Source of the DNA: Lachnospiraceae bacterium
GTDB lineage: Bacteria > Bacillota > Clostridia > Lachnospirales > Lachnospiraceae
DNA length: 55,888 nt
Direction of reading: 5' to 3'
Assembly: GCA_900766915.1 (NCBI GenBank)
Contig: CAAFXE010000371.1
Span: 1-55,888 of the forward strand
Shown here: piece by piece, positions 42,388 through 51,812 of the stretch
Numbering within the stretch: the first letter of the stretch is position 1
Layout of the letters: each line of letters opens with the position of its first letter
Made by a program: the position numbers and the translations under genes
The notes under the pieces: generated by a model
Database searches by the model: none
The model's input: the letters and a program-made list of their open reading frames with translations, nothing else
Told to the model about the DNA's origin: nothing

Positions 42388-43203
42388 TTAGCGTTCCCCT
42401 CTTTTATGATTATTACGGTGATTATCCTTTAATGTAACTACGACTCTTCTATATGGCTCTTCACCTTCACTATGGGTAGTAACATAACGGTCATTCTGAA
42501 GAGCTGAATGGATAACTCTTCTTTCATATGGATTCATAGGTTCTAAAGAAACTGTTTTTCTTGTTCTCTTAACCTTGTATGCAATATTTTTTGCAAGGTT
42601 TTCCAATGTTTCTTTTCTTCTTTCACGATAATTTTCTGTATCGATTTTAACGCGAATATATTCATCACTGTACTTGTTGACAACCAGACTTACAAGGTAC
42701 TGTAAGGAATCCAGTGTCTGTCCTCTCTTACCGATAAGAACACCCATGTCATCTCCGACCAGCTCAATATCCAGAGTTTTTTCTTCTTTATTTTCTGTAA
42801 CCTTGATCTCTACTTCCATATCCATAGCCTTGAATACGTCTTTTAAGAAATCTTCTGCAGAAATAACTTTTCCGGTAGCCTTTTCTTTCTTTACAGGTGC
42901 TTCCTTTTTTTCAACAGGTGCTGCTTCTTCTTTTTTTGCTTCCTGTTTGATTTCTTTCTTTACTTCTTTTTTAACTTCCTGTTTTACAGGCTCTTTTTCT
43001 TCAGCCTTTGCCTGTAACTCAATTTCATCATCTCTTAAAGCTCTTGCTTTAATGACTGCATCCTTTGCACCGAAACCTAAAAATCCGGCACTGCCTTTTT
43101 CAATGACTTCATATTCTAAATGCTCTCTTGTGGTAGCAAGCTTCATAGCAGCTTCCAGTACTGCATCATCAATTGTTTTTGCACTAACCTGAATGTATTC
43201 CAT
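42388..43203 (-). CDS. jag: RNA-binding protein Jag (KhpB/SpoIIIJ-associated)
   Basis: A 271-residue RNA-binding protein linked to cell-wall elongation control and to YidC. It has a Jag_N domain (residues 1-55, with EVIEKGSAGFLGFGAKDA), a Lys/Glu-rich linker (about 65-115), a KH-II domain with GKRGQTLDSLQYLVS, and a C-terminal R3H domain with NPYERRVIHSAL and RRVVVTL. The linker is low in complexity and probably disordered. It lies 15 bases after yidC and is co-transcribed with it, as in most Firmicutes. Confidence 0.94.
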   Translation of the reverse strand: MEYIQVSAKTIDDAVLEAAMKLATTREHLEYEVIEKGSAGFLGFGAKDAVIKARALRDDEIELQAKAEEKEPVKQEVKKEVKKEIKQEAKKEEAAPVEKKEAPVKKEKATGKVISAEDFLKDVFKAMDMEVEIKVTENKEEKTLDIELVGDDMGVLIGKRGQTLDSLQYLVSLVVNKYSDEYIRVKIDTENYRERRKETLENLAKNIAYKVKRTRKTVSLEPMNPYERRVIHSALQNDRYVTTHSEGEEPYRRVVVTLKDNHRNNHKRGER

Positions 43204-43218
43204 GACAAATCCTCCCCT

Positions 43219-44475
43219 TTATTTCTTTAAGTTCTTCTCATCAAACTTCTTAACCATATTTGCTTTAGAAGCAATGCTTCCCGGCTTCGCATTCTCATTA
43301 TAATATGCAGTTGCCTTTTTAATATTTTCCTGAGTCTGAGCTTTCTTTGCAGCTGCCTTTGCTTCATCTACAGGTTTTGCCTGTGCTGCTCTGATTGCTT
43401 TCTCATTGATTCTCTGCGGCGGAAGTCCCTGTTTTGCACGTTTTTCATTTACTTTTTCAAGATTGCTCTTAATGATAGCATCCAGATCCATCTTGTCAAA
43501 GTGTCTGTTTAAGAATACCTGCTGAACACTTCTTACCAAAGCACTCATGATCCAGTAAAGACCCATACCGGAAGGTAAGGTGAAACAGAAAACTGCTGAC
43601 ATGATCGGCATCATAAGGTTCATCTGTTTCATGGACTGGGACATCGGATCATCTGCATTTTCTGTTGCTGCAGCCTGTGGCATTAATTTTACGTTTAACC
43701 ACTGTGTCAATGCAGCAAGTAGCGGAATTGCAATGGCGCCGATGATCAAAAGAACGGAACCTGTTTTTAATAAGGTAGCCGGTGAGTTTGCAATGTTAAT
43801 TCCAAGGAAGGTATTCATATGATCGATCTCAGACTGTGTTTTAAAGATCATATCTGAAAGTTCCGGGAATTTTTCTGATAATTCAACCCAGTTTTTAGAC
43901 TGGAATTTATTTAATACATCTACGATGGTATTTGCCTGGGAAAAATCCAACTTTTTACTGACACCAAGACTTGTACCAAGTTCTGTCATATATTCTACAG
44001 AACCTTCCATCGTAAGAATCTTATTTACTAATGGTAAAAATACATTTTTTACACCTGTGATATAAGCAGGTACATTATAAATAACACGATACAATGCAAA
44101 TAATACAGGCATCTGAATCAAAAGCTGGATACAGCTTCCGGATGGAGATACACCATATTTTTCATAGATAGCCTTCTGCTCATCCTGCATTGCCATCAAA
44201 GAGGCCTGATCCTGCTTTCCTTCGTATTTTTTTCTCAGTGCATTTAATTCCGGACTCATCTTAGCAGACATTTTAGAAAATTTCTGCTGTTTGTATGTTA
44301 ACGGGAACATGCACATATAAATTACAATGGTAAACAAGATAATACATAAACCAATATTCTGGATCCCGAATAAGCTATCCATCATGTTAAAGATGGCATT
44401 CATGACCCAACCCAATAATTTTGCAACAGGACCTAAAATAGCGCCGGTATGCTGTGTTGCTACTAAACCTAACAA
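43219..44475 (-). CDS. yidC: Membrane protein insertase YidC/OxaA
   Basis: A 418-residue insertase that helps proteins enter the membrane, alone or with SecYEG. It has a short N-terminus, an amphipathic segment, and five helices: LCIILFTIVIYMCMFP near 40, the coiled loop YKQQKFSKMSAKMSPELNAL in pieces, IQLLIQMPVLFALYRVIYNV, and two near the C-terminal half (GLYWIMSALVRSVQQ). A longer periplasmic-side loop (about 150-225) and a basic, Ala/Lys-rich tail that may touch ribosomes are present. Confidence 0.95.
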   Translation of the reverse strand: MLGLVATQHTGAILGPVAKLLGWVMNAIFNMMDSLFGIQNIGLCIILFTIVIYMCMFPLTYKQQKFSKMSAKMSPELNALRKKYEGKQDQASLMAMQDEQKAIYEKYGVSPSGSCIQLLIQMPVLFALYRVIYNVPAYITGVKNVFLPLVNKILTMEGSVEYMTELGTSLGVSKKLDFSQANTIVDVLNKFQSKNWVELSEKFPELSDMIFKTQSEIDHMNTFLGINIANSPATLLKTGSVLLIIGAIAIPLLAALTQWLNVKLMPQAAATENADDPMSQSMKQMNLMMPIMSAVFCFTLPSGMGLYWIMSALVRSVQQVFLNRHFDKMDLDAIIKSNLEKVNEKRAKQGLPPQRINEKAIRAAQAKPVDEAKAAAKKAQTQENIKKATAYYNENAKPGSIASKANMVKKFDEKNLKK

Positions 44476-44489
44476 TGAATTTTCCTCCT

Positions 44490-44699
44490 TTAAGGTACAG
44501 GGTCGTATCCTCCCTTTGAGAAAGGATTACAACGAATAATTCTCCATAAAGCCAAAATACCTCCCTTAAAAGCACCATATTTTTGAATTGCCTCCAGCCC
44601 GTAATTAGAACAGGTTGGATAATAAGGACATCTGGTGGTCTTTAAAGGAGATAAATATGTCTGATAAAATCGAATCATAGTGATCAATATTTTTTTCAT
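44490..44699 (-). CDS. yidD: Membrane protein insertion efficiency factor YidD
   Basis: A 69-residue protein of the YidD family, with the family pattern RFYQTYLSPLK, CPYYPTCSNYGLEAIQKYG, and RIIRCNPFSKGGYDPVP. It associates with the membrane and helps YidC. Its position between rnpA and yidC is typical. It starts one base after rnpA ends. Confidence 0.95.
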   Translation of the reverse strand: MKKILITMIRFYQTYLSPLKTTRCPYYPTCSNYGLEAIQKYGAFKGGILALWRIIRCNPFSKGGYDPVP

Positions 44700-44700
44700 A

Positions 44701-45039
44701 CTAATTTCCTATAATACCGTGAAGTTTTCCCAGGTGAAGTACTGCACTTTCAATCTCATGATATGTCTTATCTTTTGCAGTCCCTCTGGCGATGATTACC
44801 ATGTCCAAACCACTATTGAACATGTCTTCATGTAATCGATAGCTTTCCAATATCAGTCTTTTGAGTCGGTGTCTTACAACACTGTTTCCGACTTTTTTAC
44901 TAACGGATATTCCAATTCGATTCCTTTCAGAATCGTTATCTTTCACATACATCACCAAATATTTATTTGCGAAAGATTTACCGGAGCTGTACACTTTCTG
45001 GAAATCTTCATTTTTTTTCAGTGACTGTGAATGATTCAT
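44701..45039 (-). CDS. rnpA: Ribonuclease P protein component
   Basis: A 112-residue basic protein subunit of RNase P, which trims tRNA 5' ends. The RNR signature reads NRIGISVSKKVGNSVVRHRLKR in pieces (RIGISVSKKVG, VVRHRLKRL). AAAGGAGCAG before the ATG at 45039 sets the start; upstream in-frame codons to 45075 have no site and run into the attenuator hairpin. Confidence 0.95.
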   Translation of the reverse strand: MNHSQSLKKNEDFQKVYSSGKSFANKYLVMYVKDNDSERNRIGISVSKKVGNSVVRHRLKRLILESYRLHEDMFNSGLDMVIIARGTAKDKTYHEIESAVLHLGKLHGIIGN

Positions 45040-45062
45040 TTTCTGCTCCTTTTTTAATAGAA

Positions 45063-45085
45063 GAAAAGGCCACATAAACGCGGCC
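45063..45085 (-). terminator. Weak attenuator hairpin between rpmH and rnpA
   Basis: Read leftward, GGCC(GCG) and (TGT)GGCC flank a short loop, followed by TTTTCTTCT. This would allow much more L34 than RnpA to be made from a shared transcript. The stem is short, so some read-through is expected. Confidence 0.5.
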
Positions 45086-45219
45086 TATGCTGATAACTGT
45101 TTTCTTCCTTTTGCTCTTCTGGCAGCTAATACTTTTCTTCCGCCTGCTGTGCTCATTCTTGCTCTGAATCCATGAACTTTAGATCTGGATCTTTTCTTTG
45201 GCTGAAATGTCATTTTCAT
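45085..45219 (-). CDS. rpmH: 50S ribosomal protein L34
   Basis: A complete 44-residue L34: it opens MKMTFQPKKRSRSKVHG, continues FRARMSTAGGRKVLAARR and ends AKGRKQLSA. AAGGAGG stands about ten bases before the ATG. It is the first leftward gene beside the origin, as in nearly all bacteria of this group. The 44-codon length is normal. Confidence 0.97.
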   Translation of the reverse strand: MKMTFQPKKRSRSKVHGFRARMSTAGGRKVLAARRAKGRKQLSA

Positions 45220-45449
45220 GTGAGGGCACCTCCTTTTCCCAACCATATATAATTAAAAATATATAAGGTAATTCTATTTTTATCACGATGTCTGTTTTAC
45301 TGCTAAAAACATGATCGTATCCACACGCATACGAAAAACATCATAACGATTATATTCATATTTATGGAATAAGTCAAGCATAATTTCTTTTGAAAAATGC
45401 TGTAAAATCAAGGTTTCCGGGGCAATCCACAGCATTATGCGGGGTTACA

Positions 45450-45785
45450 CACAGTAAAATCACAATATCATGTATTCACATTTATAAAATAACCTATTTA
45501 TCCACAATTTGTGGATATCATGTGTATAACTTTATGTAAACAATGTGAATTCAAATCTTTAATTTTCAGACAAGCCTTGATTTTGCTGGATTTTTTTATG
45601 TGTTTATTTTTTTCCACATTGTCCACATAATTTCCATATCAATGTGTATAAATCCTGTAAAGCTGTTGAAAAAATAGTGGATTTGCATTTTATTCACAAA
45701 TTTTATCCACATTATTTTGATTTTCTATTTGATATTATTTTGTGGATAGTTTATTATATAGGATGATATATTATATTAGGAGCAT
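45450..45785. other. oriC: Replication origin oriC, upstream part (DnaA boxes and AT-rich unwinding region)
   Basis: The rpmH-dnaA spacer has many DnaA boxes (TTATNCACA). Rightward: TTATCCACA 45498-45506 and 45703-45711, TTATTCACA 45690-45698, and GTATTCACA 45472-45480. Leftward: ATATCCACA 45510-45518, TTATACACA 45521-45529 and 45643-45651, and CTATCCACA 45741-45749. The segment 45749-45780 is almost pure A/T and could be an unwinding element. Gene directions change on either side. Another box cluster lies after dnaA, so the origin is bipartite. Confidence 0.9.
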
Positions 45786-45788
45786 TAT

Positions 45789-45814
45789 GTTACTGAAACG
45801 GAGTGAACAGTAAC
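45789..45814 (+). repeat. 26-bp hairpin repeat, copy 4, in the dnaA leader
   Basis: GTTACTG and CAGTAAC are perfect 7-base arms around AAACGGAGTGAA. CATTATG is found just left (45783-45789) and again just right (45817-45823), so an insertion with target duplication is possible. The hairpin ends only 13 bases before the dnaA ribosome-binding site and could influence dnaA expression. Confidence 0.8.
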
Positions 45815-45839
45815 AACATTATGAACTAAGGTGGTAGAC

Positions 45840-47201
45840 ATGAATCTGATTTACGAAAAATGGGATGAAATTCTGGAATATATGCGCACAGATCTGGAGA
45901 TGACAACGCTTTCTTTTAATACCTGGATCAAACCGCTGAAAATACATAGCCTGGATAACAATACGTTAAAAATCCTTGTGGAAATGGATGGGGCTGTAGA
46001 ATATCTGGATAAAAAATATAAGGTTTATCTTCAGGGTGCGATCATCGACGTGATCGATCACATTTATGATATTGAATTTGTAACAAAACAGCAGGTGGAA
46101 TCTGAGGATCTTCCTGTGAAAAAGAGCTCCAATATTATGAATGAAGTTATTGAAAAAGCAAATTTAAATCCAAAATATACTTTTGATACTTTTGTTGTGG
46201 GCGGAAATAACAAGTTTGCACATGCAGCATCCCTGGCCGTTGCGGATAAACCGGGTCAGATCTACAATCCATTATTCCTTTATGGAGGCGTAGGTCTTGG
46301 AAAAACCCACTTAATGCATTCCATCGCACACAGTATCCTTCAGAAGGATAAGAGCAAAAAGGTTCTCTATGTTACCTCCGAAACCTTTACTTATGAACTG
46401 ATCGATGCGATCCGTGGTATCAATAACACTACAATTAACGATTTTCGTGAAAAATACAGAAATATTGACGTTCTTCTCATTGACGACGTTCAGTTTATTA
46501 TAGGAAAGGAAAGTACACAGGAAGAATTTTTCCATACTTTCAATACACTTCATGGCGCAAATAAACAGATTATCATATCTTCTGACCGGCCGCCTAAAGA
46601 TATTGAAACATTGGAAGCAAGACTTCGCTCCCGATTTGAATGGGGTCTCATTGCAGATATTTCTGCACCTGACTATGAAACAAGGATGGCGATCCTTCGT
46701 AAAAAAGAAGAAACTGATGGTTACAAATTTAATGATGATGTCATTCAGTTTATTGCATCCAATGTAAAGTCAAACATTCGTGAACTGGAGGGAGCTTTGA
46801 ACAAACTCATTGCCTACTCCAATCTGGAAAGAAAAGATATTAAAGAAATCACAGTTGAAATTGCAGAAGATGTTTTACGTGATATCCTGCTTCCTAACGA
46901 AAAGAGAGAAATTACACCGGAACTGATCATTCAGACTGTAGCCGAACATTACGGAATTACCATGGCAGATATTATAGGAAATAAAAGAAACAGTGAAATT
47001 GTTGTTCCAAGACAGATTGCCATGTATCTTTGCCGTAAGATGACCGATGCTTCCCTGAAAAATATCGGAAATATTCTCGGAAAACGTGACCATACAACTA
47101 TTATTAACGGTCATAATAAAATAGAAGCTGAATTAAAGCAAAATAATACCAGCTTAAAAAATAATATTGATATCATTACAAAGAAGATCAATCCGATGTA
47201 A
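45840..47201 (+). CDS. dnaA: Chromosomal replication initiator protein DnaA
   Basis: The 453-residue AAA+ initiator that binds DnaA boxes and opens oriC. Domain I covers about residues 1-80, domain III has Walker A GGVGLGKTHLM, Walker B LLIDDVQFI, sensor I ISSDRPPKDI and the arginine-finger region LEARLRSRFEWGL, and domain IV ends with the DNA-binding signature TDASLKNIGNILGKRDHTTI. The ATG at 45840 is used because AAGGTGG lies six bases upstream; a GTG at 45831 falls inside that site. Confidence 0.98.
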   Translation: MNLIYEKWDEILEYMRTDLEMTTLSFNTWIKPLKIHSLDNNTLKILVEMDGAVEYLDKKYKVYLQGAIIDVIDHIYDIEFVTKQQVESEDLPVKKSSNIMNEVIEKANLNPKYTFDTFVVGGNNKFAHAASLAVADKPGQIYNPLFLYGGVGLGKTHLMHSIAHSILQKDKSKKVLYVTSETFTYELIDAIRGINNTTINDFREKYRNIDVLLIDDVQFIIGKESTQEEFFHTFNTLHGANKQIIISSDRPPKDIETLEARLRSRFEWGLIADISAPDYETRMAILRKKEETDGYKFNDDVIQFIASNVKSNIRELEGALNKLIAYSNLERKDIKEITVEIAEDVLRDILLPNEKREITPELIIQTVAEHYGITMADIIGNKRNSEIVVPRQIAMYLCRKMTDASLKNIGNILGKRDHTTIINGHNKIEAELKQNNTSLKNNIDIITKKINPM

Positions 47202-47240
47202 AATTATCAACATCCCGATGTGAAAATCCTGTTGAAGAAA

Positions 47241-47320
47241 TGTGGATAATTTTCTAATTTTTTAAGGTTGTGGATAACCCTTCGTTTATTCACCCTGATT
47301 TTAAGAGTTATTCACATGGT
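47241..47320. other. oriC: Replication origin, downstream DnaA-box cluster
   Basis: In the 249-base dnaA-dnaN spacer, TGTGGATAA (reverse of a perfect box) occurs at 47241-47249 and 47269-47277, TTATTCACC at 47286-47294 and TTATTCACA at 47308-47316. Together with the cluster before dnaA this makes a two-part origin of the Bacillus type. The spacer also carries the dnaN promoter region. Confidence 0.82.
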
Positions 47321-47450
47321 TATCCTTTTTAAAAATCCTTATATTTCAAGGTAATTTTTACTTTTCAACAAATTCACATGCCCTACTACTAATACTACAG
47401 ATTACTTTATTATTATTTTATTAAATTGCCCGAAAGGAGTTATACACATC

Positions 47451-48563
47451 ATGAAAATTATTTGTTCTAAATCAAATCTTTTAAAGGGTGTTAATATTGT
47501 AGCGAAAGCTGTTCCTTCCAAAACCACCATGGCGATTCTGGAATGTATTTTAATTGACTGTACTACTGGAAATATTAAATTAACTGCCAATGATATGGAA
47601 CTTGGAATTGAAACGAATATTGAAGGGGAAATTCTTGAAAAGGGAATGATTGCACTGGATGCAAAAATCTTTTCGGAAATTGTAAGAAAACTGCCTGATA
47701 ATGATGTAATCATTGAAACAGATGCTTCCCTTCAGACAACCATTACCTGTGAAAAAGCTAAATTCCATATTTGCGGTAAATCCGGAGAAGATTTTTCCTA
47801 TCTTCCATATGTAGAAAGAAATGAATCCATTGAACTTTCTCAGTTTACATTAAAAGAAATCATCAGACAGACGATTTTCTCTATTGCTGATAATGAAAAT
47901 AATAAATTAATGACGGGTGAACTCTTTGAAATTGATGGAGAACATTTAAAGGTTGTTTCTCTGGATGGACATCGTATCTCTATTAGAAAAGTAGAATTAA
48001 AAGAAAGCTATGCGCCCAAAAAAGTCATTGTTCCCGGAAAAACACTTCAGGAAATCAGTAAGATCTTATCCGGAGATACAGAATCTGTTGTAAGTATATT
48101 CTTTACATCCAACCATATTGTATTTGAATTTGATGAGACAACCGTTGTTTCCAGGTTGATCGAGGGAGAATATTTCAGAGTGAATCAGATGCTTTCCAGT
48201 GATTATGAAACAAAGGTTAAGGTCAATAAAAAAGAATTTTTAAGCTGTATCGACAGAGCGACCCTTCTTGTAAAAGAAGGAGATAAAAAACCAATCATTA
48301 TTGATATCCAGGATGGAGAAATGGAACTTCAGATTAATTCTCAGTTAGGTTCCATGAAGGAAAATTTAGATATCCAAAAGGAAGGAAAGGATATCATGAT
48401 TGGATTTAATCCGAAATTCCTGATCGATGCACTTCGTGTCATTGATGAAGAAATTGTAACTTTATATATGGTAAATCCGAAGGCTCCATGTTTTATCAAG
48501 GATGAACAGGAAAGCTATACTTATCTGATCTTACCGGTAAACTTTAACAGTGTAAACAGGTGA
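47451..48563 (+). CDS. dnaN: DNA polymerase III beta sliding clamp
   Basis: The 370-residue clamp that ties the replicative polymerase to DNA. The three-fold repeated clamp domains fill the length, with the N-terminus KIICSKSNLLKGVNIVAKAVPSK in pieces and the C-terminal YLILPVNF. AAAGGAG is 13 bases before the ATG, somewhat far. yaaA begins four bases after the stop, so dnaN, yaaA, recF and the gyrase genes probably share a transcript. Confidence 0.97.
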   Translation: MKIICSKSNLLKGVNIVAKAVPSKTTMAILECILIDCTTGNIKLTANDMELGIETNIEGEILEKGMIALDAKIFSEIVRKLPDNDVIIETDASLQTTITCEKAKFHICGKSGEDFSYLPYVERNESIELSQFTLKEIIRQTIFSIADNENNKLMTGELFEIDGEHLKVVSLDGHRISIRKVELKESYAPKKVIVPGKTLQEISKILSGDTESVVSIFFTSNHIVFEFDETTVVSRLIEGEYFRVNQMLSSDYETKVKVNKKEFLSCIDRATLLVKEGDKKPIIIDIQDGEMELQINSQLGSMKENLDIQKEGKDIMIGFNPKFLIDALRVIDEEIVTLYMVNPKAPCFIKDEQESYTYLILPVNFNSVNR

Positions 48564-48567
48564 TAAA

Positions 48568-48777
48568 ATGGAAGTTATTAAATTAAGAGATGATTATATC
48601 AAACTTGGCCAGGCACTGAAGGCCTGTGGTCTTGCACAGTCAGGTGTTGATGCAAAGATTGCGATTCAAAATGGCCTTGTGGAAGTAAATGGAGAAGTAG
48701 AATATCAAAGGGGCAAGAAGCTCTATGATGGGGACCTGGTATCTTACCAGGGAGAAGAAATTAAAATTTTAAAATAA
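48568..48777 (+). CDS. yaaA: S4-domain RNA-binding protein YaaA/RlbA
   Basis: A 69-residue protein made of a single S4 RNA-binding fold: YIKLGQALKACGLAQSGVDAKIAI (in pieces), GLVEVNGEVEYQRGKKLYDGD. The family is conserved between dnaN and recF in Firmicutes and is thought to act with ribosomes; its exact role is not settled. Confidence 0.93.
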   Translation: MEVIKLRDDYIKLGQALKACGLAQSGVDAKIAIQNGLVEVNGEVEYQRGKKLYDGDLVSYQGEEIKILK

Positions 48778-48787
48778 CGGTGTAACT

Positions 48788-49873
48788 ATGATTATTGAAT
48801 CTCTGAGCTTGAAAAACTATAGAAATTACGAAAATTTAAATTTAAATTTCAGTGATGGGACAAATATTTTCTATGGTAACAATGCTCAGGGAAAGACAAA
48901 TATTTTAGAAGCCGTTTATATGAGTGGAACTACCAAATCCCATCGTACCAATAAAGATCTGGAATTGATCCGGTTTCAGGAGGAAGAGTCCCATATCAGT
49001 ACGATCTTAAAAAAACAGGGTATTTCCCATAAAATTGATATTCATTTAAAAAATAATAAATCAAAAGGTGTTGCAATAGACGGAATTCCGATCAAAAAGG
49101 CAAGTGAGCTTTTTGGAATGGTAAATTTTGTATTTTTTTCTCCGGAGGATCTTAATATTATAAAAAACGGTCCGTCAGAAAAAAGAAGATTTATTGATGT
49201 AGAATTATGTCAACTAAATAAAATTTATTTATCTGACCTTGCAAATTATAACAAGATCGTTGTTCAAAGAAACAAGCTTTTAAAAGAATTATCTTTTAGA
49301 AAAGATTTGGAAGACACCCTGGAAATATGGGATCTTCAGCTTGCAGCTTATGGACAGCGGATTATTGAGGCAAGGGAAAAATTTATTGCACAGCTAAATG
49401 GGATCATTTATGAGATCCATCAGTCCCTTTCCGGCGGAAAGGAAAATCTGGTCATTCATTATTTAAAAAATTGTGAATCAGAGGAACTTTTAGAGAGCCT
49501 GAAAAAAAACAGGGAAAGAGATCTGAAGTTAAAAACAACCAGTACAGGTCCCCACAGAGATGACCTTGGATTTTTCTTTGATGATATAGATGTGAGAAAA
49601 TACGGGTCTCAGGGGCAGCAAAGATGTGCCGCCCTGTCTTTAAAATTATCAGAGATAGAACTTGTAAAAAGTATTACAAAAGATACACCAATTTTATTAT
49701 TGGACGACGTTTTGTCTGAACTGGATAAAAATCGTCAAAACTATTTATTGAATCATATTCATAATATCCAGGCCATGATCACATGTACCGGATTAGATGA
49801 GTTTGTAAATTGCAGATTTTCCATCGATAAAATATTTCAGGTTACAGATGGGATTGTTGTTAGTCAAAATTAG
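48788..49873 (+). CDS. recF: DNA replication and repair protein RecF
   Basis: A 361-residue SMC-like ATPase that helps load RecA at gaps. Walker A GNNAQGKTNILEA is near residue 30, the SPEDLNIIKNGPSEKRRFID segment and the signature SQGQQRCAALSLKLSE follow, and Walker B LLLDDVLSELD is near 305. It lies 10 bases after yaaA and 9 bases before gyrB. Confidence 0.97.
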   Translation: MIIESLSLKNYRNYENLNLNFSDGTNIFYGNNAQGKTNILEAVYMSGTTKSHRTNKDLELIRFQEEESHISTILKKQGISHKIDIHLKNNKSKGVAIDGIPIKKASELFGMVNFVFFSPEDLNIIKNGPSEKRRFIDVELCQLNKIYLSDLANYNKIVVQRNKLLKELSFRKDLEDTLEIWDLQLAAYGQRIIEAREKFIAQLNGIIYEIHQSLSGGKENLVIHYLKNCESEELLESLKKNRERDLKLKTTSTGPHRDDLGFFFDDIDVRKYGSQGQQRCAALSLKLSEIELVKSITKDTPILLLDDVLSELDKNRQNYLLNHIHNIQAMITCTGLDEFVNCRFSIDKIFQVTDGIVVSQN

Positions 49874-49882
49874 GAGGAATTC

Positions 49883-51799
49883 ATGAGCACAGAATACGGA
49901 GCTGATCAAATTCAGATACTTGAAGGACTGCAGGCGGTTAGAAAAAGACCGGGAATGTATATAGGCAGTACTTCAATTAGAGGACTTCATCATCTTGTTT
50001 ATGAAATCGTAGATAATTCCGTTGATGAGGCATTGGCAGGATATTGTAAAAATATTGAAGTATCTATCAATCCGGATAATTCCATCACGGTTACTGATGA
50101 CGGACGTGGAATTCCGGTAGGAATCAATAAAAAAGCCGGTATCCCGGCGGTAGAGGTTGTATTTACCATCCTTCATGCGGGCGGAAAATTTGGCGGTGGA
50201 GGATACAAGGTATCCGGCGGACTGCATGGGGTAGGTGCATCCGTTGTCAATGCACTTTCCGAGTGGCTGGAGGTTACCATCTGCAGTGAAGGAAAAGTAT
50301 ACAGACAGCGCTATGAGCGTGGAAATACGATCTATAAATTAAAGGTTGTCGGAGAATGTGAACCGGAAAAGACAGGTACCAGTGTCACCTTCCTTCCGGA
50401 CAAAGAAATCTTTGAGGAAACTGTTTTTGATTTTAATACATTAAAAACGAGACTTCGTGAAATGGCTTTTTTAACCAAAGGACTTCGAATCGTTCTTCGT
50501 GATCTTAGGGAAGAAGAAGTCAATGAAAAAGAATTCCATTATGAAGGCGGTATTAAGGAATTCGTTCAGTATTTAAACCACAGTAAAACCGCACTTTATG
50601 AAGATATCATTTACTGTGAAGGTACGAAGGATGATGTGTATGTAGAAGTTGCATTCCAGCATAATGATTCCTTTACAGAAAATATATATAGCTTTGTAAA
50701 TAATATCAATACACCGGAGGGCGGTACTCATTTAACAGGTTTCAGAAATGCAATTACAGAAACCTTTAATAACTATGCCCGTAAAAATAAACTGTTGAAG
50801 GATACAGAAGATAATTTATCCGGAGAAGATATCAGAGAAGGTTTAACAGCCATCATCAGTATTAAGATCGGTGAGCCTCAGTTTGAAGGACAGACAAAAC
50901 AGAAACTTGGTAACTCCGAAGCCCGCGGTGCAGTAAAAAATATCGTATCTGAAAAACTGGAAATTTACCTGGAACAAAATCCGGCAGTAGCAAAAATGAT
51001 TCTGGAAAAATCAATTCTTGCACAAAGAGCAAGAGAAGCTGCCAGAAAAGCAAGAGATTTAACAAGAAGAAAATCAGCTTTAGACGGTATGGCTCTTCCG
51101 GGAAAACTTGCAGACTGTTCCGATAAAAATCCGGAAAACTGTGAAATTTATATCGTAGAAGGTGATTCTGCCGGTGGCTCTGCAAAAACAGCCAGAGACC
51201 GTGCAACCCAGGCAATTTTACCGCTTCGTGGTAAGATCTTAAATGTTGAAAAAGCACGTCTTGACCGTATTTATGGAAATGCAGAAATCAAGGCAATGAT
51301 CACAGCATTTGGTACAGGTATTCATGAAGATTTTGATATCTCAAAGCTTCGTTATCATAAGATTATCATCATGACAGATGCCGACGTAGATGGTGCTCAT
51401 ATTGCAACCCTTTTGTTAACTTTCCTTTATCGTTTTATGCCGGAACTTATCAAACAGGGGTATGTATATCTTGCACAGCCACCACTTTATAAGCTGGAAA
51501 AAAATAAAAAAGTATGGTATGCCTACAGCGATGAAGAATTAAATAACATTTTGTCTGAAGTAGGCCGTGATACCAGCAATAAGATTCAGCGTTACAAAGG
51601 TCTTGGAGAAATGGATGCGGAGCAGCTTTGGGAGACAACCATGGATCCTGAGCAGAGAGTCCTTCTTCGTGTCAATATGAATGAAGAAGAAGCTTCGGAA
51701 ATTGATCTTACCTTTACCACACTGATGGGTGATAAGGTAGAACCAAGACGTGAATTTATTGAAGCAAATGCAAAATATGTAAAGAATTTAGATATTTAA
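49883..51799 (+). CDS. gyrB: DNA gyrase subunit B
   Basis: The 638-residue ATPase subunit of gyrase. The GHKL site shows NSVDEALAG, DDGRGIPVG and GGLHGVGASVVNALS; the transducer follows; the TOPRIM part has EGDSAGGSAK and DADVDGAHI. The length fits the short Gram-positive form. TAGGAGGAATTC precedes the ATG. Confidence 0.98.
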   Translation: MSTEYGADQIQILEGLQAVRKRPGMYIGSTSIRGLHHLVYEIVDNSVDEALAGYCKNIEVSINPDNSITVTDDGRGIPVGINKKAGIPAVEVVFTILHAGGKFGGGGYKVSGGLHGVGASVVNALSEWLEVTICSEGKVYRQRYERGNTIYKLKVVGECEPEKTGTSVTFLPDKEIFEETVFDFNTLKTRLREMAFLTKGLRIVLRDLREEEVNEKEFHYEGGIKEFVQYLNHSKTALYEDIIYCEGTKDDVYVEVAFQHNDSFTENIYSFVNNINTPEGGTHLTGFRNAITETFNNYARKNKLLKDTEDNLSGEDIREGLTAIISIKIGEPQFEGQTKQKLGNSEARGAVKNIVSEKLEIYLEQNPAVAKMILEKSILAQRAREAARKARDLTRRKSALDGMALPGKLADCSDKNPENCEIYIVEGDSAGGSAKTARDRATQAILPLRGKILNVEKARLDRIYGNAEIKAMITAFGTGIHEDFDISKLRYHKIIIMTDADVDGAHIATLLLTFLYRFMPELIKQGYVYLAQPPLYKLEKNKKVWYAYSDEELNNILSEVGRDTSNKIQRYKGLGEMDAEQLWETTMDPEQRVLLRVNMNEEEASEIDLTFTTLMGDKVEPRREFIEANAKYVKNLDI

Positions 51800-51812
51800 T
51801 CAGGAGGAAAAA

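Noticed and set aside
42674..43192. Rightward 172-codon frame opposite jag
   Set aside because: Its Ser/Phe-rich composition is what the complement of the Lys/Glu-rich jag linker gives. No start signal is present.
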